Of a DNA stretch of 18,167 nt, positions 7,109 to 16,229 are shown piece by piece (position 1 is the stretch's first letter; each line of letters starts with the position of its first letter). The notes under the pieces are model-generated. The model saw only the letters and a list, made by a program, of their open reading frames with translations, made no database searches and was not told the origin of the DNA. The stretch is from Actinomycetes bacterium (GTDB taxonomy: Bacteria; Actinomycetota; Actinomycetes; Nanopelagicales; Nanopelagicaceae). Both the position numbers and the translations under genes were made by a program. The DNA lies in the NCBI GenBank assembly GCA_014190175.1, contig BJFZ01000011.1:16625-34791 (forward strand). Reading direction: 5' to 3'.

Positions 7109-7136
7109 TTTCGAAGCAATACGCTAAAAGTTATAA

Positions 7137-7159
7137 CTGCAACTTACTTTAAGTAGCAG
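7137..7159 (+). other. intercistronic stem-loop 1 (between binding protein and permease)
   Basis: CTGCAACTTA (7137-7146) pairs with TAAGTAGCAG (7150-7159) around a 3-nt loop, with one A/A mismatch. It lies 28 bp after the binding-protein stop, just upstream of a stronger hairpin. No T run follows, so it looks like an mRNA-stabilising or attenuating element rather than a full terminator. Confidence 0.55.
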
Positions 7160-7166
7160 AGATTCC

Positions 7167-7203
7167 GGGAGTGGCTGGTTATGAAAGTAACCAGCCACTA
7201 CCC
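7167..7203 (+). other. intercistronic stem-loop 2, 12-bp perfect stem
   Basis: AGTGGCTGGTTA (7170-7181) and TAACCAGCCACT (7188-7199) form a perfect 12-bp stem with a 6-nt loop. GGG (7167-7169) can extend it by pairing with CCC (7201-7203) past a bulged A. The following bases are AT-rich but not a T run. Such hairpins after malE-type genes typically protect the upstream mRNA and lower downstream permease expression. Confidence 0.7.
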
Positions 7204-7256
7204 CTAATATTAAGAAAATTTGTTTAACTTAATTTTTTAAAGGGGTACGAGATTTA

Positions 7257-8180
7257 ATGAGCGCGACGATGCAGGGAACAACCCGTAAGCGCCCGGCAAG
7301 TACCAGCCGAATGCTTAAAGCGCTGGCCTTTTTAACTCCAGCGGCAATTATGATCTTAATCTTTGTTTTTTACCCTGTGCTTAGAACTGTTCAACTAGGT
7401 TTTCAAAATTTTAATCTTTTTGATCAACAAAATATTGGTTACAACGGTTTAGAAAATTTTAGGAAGTTAGTAGAAGATCCAAATTTTGTGCGAGTGCTTA
7501 AAAATACCTTTATTTGGGTAACAGTTTCCTTATTTTTCCAATTTACAATTGGTTTTGGTCTTGCATTATTAATGAAAAAGAAATTTAAATTTATTGGGCT
7601 TTACCAAGGTTTAATTTTTATCCCGTGGGCTCTTTCCGGATTTTTAATGGGATTGGTCTGGAAATGGATTTTTGATGAGAGTTTTGGGGTGCTAAACGAT
7701 GCATTACTAAAACTTGGCCTAATTGACACCCGTATCCCATGGCTCTCAAATGGAAATTGGGGAATGGCTGCGGTAATCATCGCAAATATTTGGTACGGAG
7801 TTACTTTTTTTGTCATCATGATTTTGGCGGCATTGCAAGGTGTCCCCACAGAGATGCTCGAAGCGGCTGAGCTTGATGGGGCGAATCGTTTTCAAACTCT
7901 ATTTCAAGTGATAATTCCTTATATTCGTGCCACCTTAATTTTAATAGTGCTGTTACGAATCATGTGGATTACCAATTTTCCAGATCTAATTTTTGGTATG
8001 ACTTCAGGCGGTCCAGCTGGACGCACACATATTATCTCTTCATGGTTAATTGAAAAATTAACCTTCGATGCAGATTGGGGAGCAGCCTCAGCTCTTGGTT
8101 TGATAACCATGCTGATTTTGTTTGTCTTTACTATTTTCTACCTAATGGCCACGCGACTCGAAAAAGACTCGGGGGTCTAA
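7257..8180 (+). CDS. ABC importer permease, MalF/UgpA type
   Basis: 307 residues of inner-membrane permease. ATG 7257 follows AAAGGGG (7239-7245). Hydrophobic segments are visible at about 24-44, 83-105, 117-135, 170-192, 224-240 and 277-297, giving the six-helix core of the MalF/UgpA type. The cytoplasmic EAA loop that contacts the ATPase is intact at about 202-221: EAAELDGANRF...IIPY, with Glu202, Asp207, Gly208 and Pro221. The N-terminal KRPASTSRMLKAL leader and the FQNFNLF...YNGLENF segment are common in this family. It pairs with the permease encoded 2 bp downstream. Substrate class is most likely a sugar or polyol, but the enzymes that follow suggest it could be an amino or keto compound. 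Confidence 0.92.
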   Translation: MSATMQGTTRKRPASTSRMLKALAFLTPAAIMILIFVFYPVLRTVQLGFQNFNLFDQQNIGYNGLENFRKLVEDPNFVRVLKNTFIWVTVSLFFQFTIGFGLALLMKKKFKFIGLYQGLIFIPWALSGFLMGLVWKWIFDESFGVLNDALLKLGLIDTRIPWLSNGNWGMAAVIIANIWYGVTFFVIMILAALQGVPTEMLEAAELDGANRFQTLFQVIIPYIRATLILIVLLRIMWITNFPDLIFGMTSGGPAGRTHIISSWLIEKLTFDADWGAASALGLITMLILFVFTIFYLMATRLEKDSGV

Positions 8181-8182
8181 AT

Positions 8183-9007
8183 ATGTTAACTGCACTTGGT
8201 AAAGGTGGAAAATTCTCAGTCCTTACTATTTGGCTTTTGTTTACTATATTTCCAATTTACTGGATGGGATTAACATCCATTAAGCCAAAACGTGAAGTCA
8301 ATGATCTGTATTATATCCCTAATTCGGGTTCTACTTTAGAGAGTTATCGCACCTTATTTAGAGATTATGCATTTGGAATCTTCTTAAGAAATAGTCTTAT
8401 CGTTTCCTTAGTGGCCTCCTTTATAGTAATTTGTCTTGGAATACTTGGTGCCTATGCGCTGGCACGTTACGAGTTCAACGGGAAGTCCCAAATTATGTTG
8501 GCATTCTTAGCCACGCAGATGATCCCTGGGCTTATTGCCCTCGCACCGTTATATCTTTTGATGCAAAAGCTCAGCTTACTCAACTCATTAACTGGATTAA
8601 TTCTCTGTTACGTCGGAGGCATGGTTCCATTCTCCACGATGATGTTGCGTGGTTTTATTCAGCGAATCCCACCAGAACTTGATGAAGCTGCATTGATCGA
8701 TGGTTGCAATAGATTTACTGCGCTATTCCGGGTTGTAGCTCCTGTCGCTTTACCTGGAATTGCCGCGACTTTCATCTTCTCATTTGTGCAATGCTGGAAT
8801 GAATTGTTCTTAGCCATGATTTTGATTGACTCCGAAGGTAACAAGACCTTCCCAGTTGCCATGCGTTCATTTATCGGGGGATACTGGATTGAATGGGGCG
8901 GATTATCTGCAGCAGTAATGGTAGGAATTATCCCAACGGTATTCATCTTTGGATTAATGTCTAAGTTTATGATTTCAGGATTATCTGCTGGAATTGTTAA
9001 AGGCTAA
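8183..9007 (+). CDS. ABC importer permease, MalG/UgpE type
   Basis: 274 residues. The start taken is ATG 8183, two bases after the stop of the first permease and preceded by GGGGG (8171-8175); the frame is open further upstream to 8075, but that extension overlaps the first permease and is unlikely. Six hydrophobic segments fit a MalG-type permease. The EAA loop is ELDEAALIDGCNRF (165-178, EAA at 168-170, Asp173, Gly174), with the conserved Pro at 187. FPIYWMGLTSIKP at the N-terminus and GLSAGIVKG at the C-terminus are family hallmarks. It should form a heterodimer with the first permease and use an ATPase encoded elsewhere. Its stop shares a base with the next start (TAATG), indicating translational coupling. 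Confidence 0.93.
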   Translation: MLTALGKGGKFSVLTIWLLFTIFPIYWMGLTSIKPKREVNDLYYIPNSGSTLESYRTLFRDYAFGIFLRNSLIVSLVASFIVICLGILGAYALARYEFNGKSQIMLAFLATQMIPGLIALAPLYLLMQKLSLLNSLTGLILCYVGGMVPFSTMMLRGFIQRIPPELDEAALIDGCNRFTALFRVVAPVALPGIAATFIFSFVQCWNELFLAMILIDSEGNKTFPVAMRSFIGGYWIEWGGLSAAVMVGIIPTVFIFGLMSKFMISGLSAGIVKG

Positions 9008-10155
9008 TGACTACCTTCGATTTGGTCGAAGCAAAATCCGAGTGGAGCCTGGACCCAGAAGTTCACCATTTAAATCATGGAAGTTATGGAGCTCTGCCAC
9101 GCGTTGTCTACGCAGAACAAAAAAAATGGCAAGAAGAAGTTCATAAAAATCCTGTTGGTTTTTATGCGCGCCTATCTCGCCCAGCTGTTGCGGACGCTCG
9201 GGCCAAGATTGCTAAATTTTTAGGACAAGATGCTGATCAGATCGCCTTGGTACGTAACACCACAGAGGCGGCAACAACAACTATGCGTGGCTTTCCCTTT
9301 AAATCTGGTGATGAAGTAATTGTTTTGGATCATGAGTATGGCGCAATTACTTACGCTGTTAAACGCGGGTTGGAATCTGCTGGTGGCAAAGTAGTAGAAG
9401 TAGTTATTCCACGTTTAGCTGCTGATGCGGATGTGGTGAAACTTGTCGAGGCTGCCATTACTAACAAGACAGTGATGTTCGTAGTTGACCATGTCACTTC
9501 GGCAACTGCGCGGACCTTTCCAATTTTTGAACTAAGCGCATTGTGCAAAAAACATGGCATTGTATTTACAGTGGACGCATCTCACGCTCCTGGAAATTTT
9601 GATACTGATCTAGATGCACTTGATGCAGATTTTTGGTTTGGAAACTTGCATAAATGGGTGAGTGCACCTCAAGGTGCTGGTGTTTTCCGTATTGCTCCAC
9701 GTTGGCAAGGAAAAGTTCAATCACTCGTTGTTTCTTGGAATGAATTTGAGCCTTATCCATTGCAATTCGACATGCTTGGCACCGTAGATCTCTCGGCTTG
9801 GCTGGCCGCACCTCGGGCGATTGAATTTTATGAAGCATTTGGCTGGGAGCGAGTCCGCAAGGCGCACCAACAGCGGATGCGTTATGGCCGCGACTTAGTA
9901 ATGGCCGAACTTGGTGTTGGCATTGATGAATTGCGTGAAGAGAATTTACCGATGGGTGTAGTTCCGATTCACAATATGAAAGGTGGAGTTGAAGGTTGTG
10001 CAGCGCTAGGCCGCAAGCTTGCAACAGAGTACAAAATTGAAGTCCCAATTACGATTTTTAGCGACAAATACTTTTTCCGGATCTCTGGCCATCTATACAA
10101 TACGCCTGCAGATTATGAGGCTTTAGTAATGGCTGTTCGAAAAGAGTTGAAGTAG
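9007..10155 (+). CDS. class V aminotransferase-fold PLP enzyme (isopenicillin-N-epimerase/cysteine-desulfurase-like)
   Basis: 382 residues. ATG 9007 overlaps the permease stop (TAATG), with AAAGG just upstream. HHLNHGSYGALPR (20-32) is the usual N-terminal signature of isopenicillin-N-epimerase-like proteins. LVRNTTEA (81-88) is the PLP-phosphate loop, VDASHAPG (189-196) supplies Asp190 and His193 to the cofactor ring, and GNLHKW (212-217) gives Lys216 as the Schiff-base lysine. All cofactor residues are present, so it should be active. Family members epimerise, transaminate or cleave amino-acid-like substrates, including C-S lyases and desulfurases. Being locked into the transporter operon implies it acts on the imported solute or a product of it. 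The substrate cannot be deduced. Confidence 0.88.
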   Translation: MTTFDLVEAKSEWSLDPEVHHLNHGSYGALPRVVYAEQKKWQEEVHKNPVGFYARLSRPAVADARAKIAKFLGQDADQIALVRNTTEAATTTMRGFPFKSGDEVIVLDHEYGAITYAVKRGLESAGGKVVEVVIPRLAADADVVKLVEAAITNKTVMFVVDHVTSATARTFPIFELSALCKKHGIVFTVDASHAPGNFDTDLDALDADFWFGNLHKWVSAPQGAGVFRIAPRWQGKVQSLVVSWNEFEPYPLQFDMLGTVDLSAWLAAPRAIEFYEAFGWERVRKAHQQRMRYGRDLVMAELGVGIDELREENLPMGVVPIHNMKGGVEGCAALGRKLATEYKIEVPITIFSDKYFFRISGHLYNTPADYEALVMAVRKELK

Positions 10156-10161
10156 CAACTA

Positions 10162-12543
10162 ATGGTTCTTTCTGAAAAAGATCTCTCGGTTCTAGAGCGC
10201 ATTCAAGAGCGCATTCTTTGGCTTGCCGTGCGAATGGTCGATCATGCAAATCGCGAGCGCGCTAATACTGATGGAATTAAAGTTGGCGGACACCAGGCAT
10301 CTAGTGCTTCTCTGGTTTCAGTTATGACGGCACTTTATTTCCACCATTTAAATAGTGAAGACCGCGTAAGTGTGAAACCGCACGCTTCACCAGTTTTCCA
10401 CTCCATTCAATACCTATTGGGTCGACTAGATAAAAAGTATTTAACCCAACTTCGCTCTTTAGGCGGCTTGCAGAGTTATCCATCACGTACCAAAGACCCT
10501 GATCCAGTTGATTTTTCAACCGGCTCTGTTGGATTAGGGGCAGCGGCTCCATTATTTGCTGGCGTAACTAGAAGATATGTTGATGCGCATTTTGGCAAAC
10601 GTCCTGATTCAAGATTTATCGCATTAATTGGTGATGCCGAATTAGATGAGGGAAATGTTTGGGAAGCAGTAGCAGATCCAGCCACACACGGTCTTGGAAA
10701 AGTTATGTGGATAGTAGATTTCAATCGCCAATCTTTAGATCGCGTAATTCCAGGAATTCGAATTGCGCAATGGCGTAGTCAATTTGAAGCGGCCGGATGG
10801 CATGTAGTTGAAACTAAATATGGCCGTAAATTAGAAGCAGCGTTTGCAGAGCACGGTAATGCAATCTTCAAGAAATGGTTTGATGACATTCCAAATGAGC
10901 AGTACCAATCTCTTTATGGGCAAAAACGTGAAGATCTGCGGGCTCGATTTTTAGAAGGTGCTCCAGATGGGGTAAAAGCCGAGATTGCAAAATACTCCGA
11001 TGATGAACTTTTTACTTTGTTAACGGATCTTGGTGGACATAATTTAAATTCTTTACTTGCGGCTTTCAGAGAGTGCGACGCGGAAACCGAACGACCTAGC
11101 GTAATTTTTGCTTACACAGTTAAAGGCTGGGGACTTCCAATCGCCGGAGATCCACGGAATCACTCCGCATTATTGAGTGAAGCACAGATTAATGATTTGC
11201 GTCTTAGTAAAGGTTTGACTGAAAGTGATGAATGGAATTTATTTGCACCAGGATCTGCTGAGGCAGAACTTTGTACCCAACGAGCCAAGGCATTAGCTCG
11301 AGAAACCGGATCTTCTAAAATTGATTTAGTTTTACCAACTGAAACTGGTGTTAAAACTACCGGTATGACCTCTACCCAAGAGGTCTTCGGAAGAGTATTG
11401 AGTGAGATTAGTAGAAACGATGAGATTAGAAAATATCTAGTAACTACCGCACCCGATGTGGCCACCTCTACAAATTTGGGCGGCTTCATTAACCGAGCAG
11501 GTGTTTTTCATCCGCAAGAGTTAAGACGTTGGAATGAAGATCCAATTTTGAAATGGGCTGAAGGTCCAACCGGTCAACATATTGAATTAGGTATTAGCGA
11601 AATGAATTTATTTATGTTGCTTGGCCAACTTGGGCTTTCTTGGGATCACTCAAATCAACCACTAATTCCAATCGGAACTGTTTACGATCCATTTGTTTTA
11701 CGCGGCTTAGACGCATTTATTTATAGTGTCTACTCTGGCGCTCGGTTTATTATTACTGGAACTCCATCTGGGGTAACTCTTGCCCCTGAAGGTGGTGCGC
11801 ATCAATCAACCATCACTCCATCTGTAGGAATCGAACTTCCCGGAGTTGTGTTGATGGAGCCGGCATATGCCCAAGCACTTGATTGGTTGCTCTGTGATGC
11901 ACTTACACATGTAGCTGGCCAACGTGAAGAAACAACTCCAGAACTTCGTCCTTCAGAGCTAGCTTTCTACTTTAGATTAACTACTCGTCCAATTGATCAA
12001 GATCCATTCGCGCAGGCAAGAGAGCGTTTGGGTGAAGCACTTCTTAGGTCCCAAGTAATTGCGGGGGCATATCGATTGATTGATGGACGTGCCAATTTGG
12101 ATGATTCAAACAAAAATGAATTAACCAATGCACCGGTAGTTCATTTAGTGGGAACAGGCGCGGTCATGCCGGAAGTTTTGATCGCTGCTGCTGAATTAAA
12201 GAGTGAAGGCGTTATTGCGCACGTAGTTGATATCACCGCTCCTGGAAGACTCTATGGGGGATGGCAGCGCACTTTGCGTCAAGGAGTGAGAACCGCAACA
12301 ACCCCATCTTTCCCGGGTGCTATGCGACCAATTTTTTCCGAGCGGGCACCAATCGTTTCTGTCCATGATGGCGCCTCCCATGCGATGGCTTGGCTTGGTT
12401 CAGCATTAGGAATGCCGCAAGTTGCATTAGGCGTGGATTCCTTCGGTCAGTCCGGCACCATCCATGATCTGTATGACATAAATGACATTGATTCCGGTTC
12501 GATCGTAAATGCTGCCCTTGCCGCCCTAAGTTTAAATATTTAA
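10162..12543 (+). CDS. AceE-like thiamine-diphosphate enzyme (homodimeric 2-oxo acid dehydrogenase E1/transketolase superfamily)
   Basis: 793 residues, shorter than AceE (about 890-930). The ThDP-Mg site is GDAELDEGNVWEA (157-169) continuing to VDFNRQSLD with Asn188, the GDG-X-N pattern with Ala in place of the second Gly. The N-terminal DGIKVGGHQASSAS (37-50) holds His residues expected at the cofactor. The pyrimidine domain has GISEMNLFMLLGQL (478-490), where Glu480 should be the ThDP-activating glutamate, and GTPSGVTLAPEGGAHQS (533-549), matching the AceE GTSGRTTL...EG segment. The C-terminal domain ends GVDSFGQSGT (757-766), as in AceE. It starts 6 bp after the PLP gene. No E2 or E3 gene is present, so it may use a distant partner or work alone as a decarboxylase or ketol-transferring enzyme. 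Confidence 0.85.
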   Translation: MVLSEKDLSVLERIQERILWLAVRMVDHANRERANTDGIKVGGHQASSASLVSVMTALYFHHLNSEDRVSVKPHASPVFHSIQYLLGRLDKKYLTQLRSLGGLQSYPSRTKDPDPVDFSTGSVGLGAAAPLFAGVTRRYVDAHFGKRPDSRFIALIGDAELDEGNVWEAVADPATHGLGKVMWIVDFNRQSLDRVIPGIRIAQWRSQFEAAGWHVVETKYGRKLEAAFAEHGNAIFKKWFDDIPNEQYQSLYGQKREDLRARFLEGAPDGVKAEIAKYSDDELFTLLTDLGGHNLNSLLAAFRECDAETERPSVIFAYTVKGWGLPIAGDPRNHSALLSEAQINDLRLSKGLTESDEWNLFAPGSAEAELCTQRAKALARETGSSKIDLVLPTETGVKTTGMTSTQEVFGRVLSEISRNDEIRKYLVTTAPDVATSTNLGGFINRAGVFHPQELRRWNEDPILKWAEGPTGQHIELGISEMNLFMLLGQLGLSWDHSNQPLIPIGTVYDPFVLRGLDAFIYSVYSGARFIITGTPSGVTLAPEGGAHQSTITPSVGIELPGVVLMEPAYAQALDWLLCDALTHVAGQREETTPELRPSELAFYFRLTTRPIDQDPFAQARERLGEALLRSQVIAGAYRLIDGRANLDDSNKNELTNAPVVHLVGTGAVMPEVLIAAAELKSEGVIAHVVDITAPGRLYGGWQRTLRQGVRTATTPSFPGAMRPIFSERAPIVSVHDGASHAMAWLGSALGMPQVALGVDSFGQSGTIHDLYDINDIDSGSIVNAALAALSLNI

Positions 12544-12600
12544 GTAAGCATTCAAGCAAGGCGGTAAATTACGCCATAGATCAACTGAGTGGTGGGGTAG

Positions 12601-13794
12601 ATGGCGATTTCATTAGCAGAAGGCTTAATGGAGTCAGTTGGTCGTATCGCAAATTTAGAGAGTTTAGTAAGAGTGGTTCTTTCAGGAGCGCGTAGAAATA
12701 TGGTTCCTCCGGCTGAGCGAATTGATATTCGTCCGGTTTTGATTAAAGAAAAATTAATGTTGCAGGTTGCAAGTAACGATGGCAGAGCGGTTACTACAAA
12801 AAATATTGATTTTGATAGCGCTGTCATCTCAGATCTCTTAGATAGTGGTTTTGCAAATATATTGGTGGAGTCCACAGATTCTGCAATCTCTATTCGAGTG
12901 ACTAAAAAAGGTGAAGCGCAGATTCATCATGAAAAAGTAAGTAAGGCTCAAGATCTTGCACATGATCGAAAAAAGGAACGGTTGTTAGATTCTTCCGACC
13001 CCTATTTAATTGAAGTTGGAATTTCAGATATACAGGGACAAGTCAAACCCTCGCGACAGGACAAGTATCGCCAAGTCGAAGAATTCTTACGGATTCTTGC
13101 ACCAGCTCTCGAAAGCGCAATTTCTGCTGGGCAAATTAAATCTCCAACTATCGAATCGCCACTAGAGATTGTTGACTTAGGTTGTGGTAATGCTTATCTA
13201 ACTTTTGCAACTCACCAGTATTTGATCAGTAAAGAAATACCAGCACACGTTACCGGCATCGATATTCGAGAACAGGCCCGAGAGCGAAACTCCCAGATCG
13301 CTAAAAAGCTTGGAATAGAAAAAAGCATTGAATTTAAAGCAGATGAGATAGCTAGAGTTGGTGAAAGTCAAGTGGATATTGCTATAGCCTTACATGCTTG
13401 CGATACCGCTACAGATGATGCAATAGCCTGGGCAATTAAAAGTAATGCTGGATTAGTTTTGGTGGCGCCATGCTGTCAGCATGATTTGCAATCTAAGTTA
13501 AAAGAGCTGCCTGAACCTTGGCCTTTAGTAACAAAGCATGGAATTTTAAAGGAACGATTAGCCGATATCCTCACTGATTCCATTCGTGCGCAGATTTTGC
13601 GTTTATTAGGGTATCGAACGGATGTGATTGAATTCATTGGCGGTGAACACACTCCAAAGAATCTATTGATAAGAGCTGTCAATACAAAGGCAAAACCTGA
13701 GCAAATTGAGATTGCTCGATACCAGGAAATGCTAAAAGAATTAGGAGTTGTACCGGCTTTGGCAGAGCGGCTTGGAGATAGTTTTACTTTTTAA
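12601..13794 (+). CDS. SAM-dependent methyltransferase, GSTCD/TRM13-like
   Basis: 397 residues. ATG 12601 with GTGGGG at 12592-12597; the spacing is short, so a downstream start such as 12628 is possible. An N-terminal domain of unknown role (about 20-150) contains RPVLIKEKLMLQV and AHDRKKERLL, which suggest a nucleic-acid-associated module. The methyltransferase domain follows: motif I IVDLGCGNAYL (190-200), GIDIR (219-223, acidic residue binding SAM ribose), ALHACDTATDD (263-273), APCCQHDL (289-296) and EHTPKNLLIRA (349-359). The LHAC-x-x-ATD plus PCC arrangement is shared with the C-terminal domain of human GSTCD and recalls the tRNA methyltransferase TRM13, so RNA modification is a reasonable guess but unproven. 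It lies 57 bp after the transporter operon and is probably transcribed separately. Confidence 0.82.
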   Translation: MAISLAEGLMESVGRIANLESLVRVVLSGARRNMVPPAERIDIRPVLIKEKLMLQVASNDGRAVTTKNIDFDSAVISDLLDSGFANILVESTDSAISIRVTKKGEAQIHHEKVSKAQDLAHDRKKERLLDSSDPYLIEVGISDIQGQVKPSRQDKYRQVEEFLRILAPALESAISAGQIKSPTIESPLEIVDLGCGNAYLTFATHQYLISKEIPAHVTGIDIREQARERNSQIAKKLGIEKSIEFKADEIARVGESQVDIAIALHACDTATDDAIAWAIKSNAGLVLVAPCCQHDLQSKLKELPEPWPLVTKHGILKERLADILTDSIRAQILRLLGYRTDVIEFIGGEHTPKNLLIRAVNTKAKPEQIEIARYQEMLKELGVVPALAERLGDSFTF

Positions 13795-13801
13795 ATTCCA
13801 A

Positions 13802-13831
13802 TTCGTACCTAATTAAATTTATTGGTACTGT
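13802..13831 (+). promoter_or_regulatory. ctaB promoter, leaderless geometry
   Basis: -35-like TTCGTA (13802-13807), an 18-bp spacer and -10 TACTGT (13826-13831) lie exactly 6 bp before the GTG start at 13838. No Shine-Dalgarno is present. Transcription would begin at the start codon. Confidence 0.5.
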
Positions 13832-13837
13832 CTCCGC

Positions 13838-14719
13838 GTGAAGATAAAGGCTCGTCTAAAAAGCTATGTCGAGCTAATGAAATTGCGAGTCGTAGAGTTA
13901 TTACTAATCTCCACAATCCCGGCAATGGCCCTTGCAGAACGCGGATTACCCCCATTGGGAATTACGGTCGCAACTTTACTTGGGGGTACCTTGGCCGCAG
14001 GAAGCGCCAATGCTTTCAATCAAGTTATTGAAAAAGATTTAGACCAATTAATGCAACGTACAAAGCGGCGTCCATTGGTTGAAAAACAAGTGACTTCCAT
14101 TGAGAGTTTAATATTTGCCACTTTGATTGGAATTTTAGCGCTTAGTATTTTTTGGATTTTCACTACACCACTGGCAACATTTTTAACACTTTTCGCAATC
14201 GCTTACTACGTAATTGTTTATACAATTTTGTTGAAACGCAGGACTAGTCAAAATATTGTTTGGGGCGGTGCTGCCGGGTGTATGCCAGTGTTAATTGGCT
14301 GGGCTGCAATTACCAACTCAATAACTTTAAGTGGCCTATTATTTTTCTTCGTTATTTTCTTTTGGACGCCACCTCATTTTTGGGCGTTAGCAATAAAATA
14401 TAAAGAAGATTATGAAAGTGCCAAGATCCCAATGCTTCCAGTAGTTGCATCTCAAAAAGTCGTAGCGTCAGCGATGTTGTGGCACTCACTTGCCATGGTT
14501 GTCGCCTCTATTGCTCTTGGATTTAGTGCGAAGTTGCCACTGGCTTACCTGATTATTGCGACTGTGCTTGGTTTAGGTTTTATCTATTTAGTAGGTGGGG
14601 TTCGCGAAACTACTGCTATTAACCTCGAAAAAGTTGAAAAAGCCGCCGCACGCGTATTCCACGGATCGATCACATATTTATCGCTTTTATCCTTAGCTCT
14701 GACCTTATTTGCTGTGATT

Positions 14720-14722
<3 letters not shown>
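13838..14722 (+). CDS. ctaB: protoheme IX farnesyltransferase (heme O synthase)
   Basis: 294 residues, standard length. An integral-membrane UbiA-family prenyltransferase that adds a farnesyl group to heme b to make heme O for terminal oxidases. The first Asp-rich motif is NQVIEKDLDQLMQRTKRRPL (61-80: Asn61, Asp67, Asp69, with the TKxRPL tail typical of CtaB/CyoE). The second is YKEDYESAKIPMLPVV (188-203). FFWTPPHFWALA (174-185) is diagnostic. About nine hydrophobic segments are visible. The GTG at 13838 is chosen because it is the first in-frame start giving a full N-terminus (KARLKSYVELMKLRVVELLL) and because a -10 box sits 6 bp upstream. Its product implies a heme-copper oxidase elsewhere in the genome. 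In many Actinobacteria ctaB neighbours transketolase genes; here it follows a methyltransferase. Confidence 0.96.
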
Positions 14723-16094
<1,372 letters not shown>

Positions 16095-16158
16095 TTAATC
16101 GAAGTCGGGTAATCCCTATTGAAATCTGCAAAATTCGCTACTAAAGGGTGCAATGGTC

Positions 16159-16184
16159 TTGTTTAATCCAGCAAGATATATAAC
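16159..16184 (+). promoter_or_regulatory. possible promoter of the acidic-protein operon
   Basis: TTGTTT (16159-16164) and TATAAC (16179-16184) lie in the 135-bp gap after argG, in a TA-rich stretch. The spacer is only 14 bp, so the -35 assignment is weak. No terminator for argG is visible in the gap. Confidence 0.25.
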
Positions 16185-16229
16185 GATAAGGCAACTGCAG
16201 GTATTGATAGGTAAATTTGGAGGTCATAA

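Noticed and set aside
8075..8182. Upstream extension of the second permease gene
   Set aside because: It would overlap the first permease by over 100 bp and adds a non-family N-terminus; ATG 8183 has a GGGGG Shine-Dalgarno and gives the normal MalG-type start.
9566..10048. 160-codon open frame on the minus strand
   Set aside because: It lies wholly within the clear class V PLP gene, is rich in His/Cys/Gln as expected of antisense reading, and has no recognisable domain.
12560..12575. GGCG...CGCC inverted repeat after the AceE-like gene as a terminator
   Set aside because: The stem needs a bulged G and a near-zero loop, and no T run follows; too weak to call.
13822..14031. Second plus-strand frame overlapping the start of ctaB
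   Set aside because: It reads ctaB out of frame, has high Arg/Asn content, no domain and no Shine-Dalgarno.
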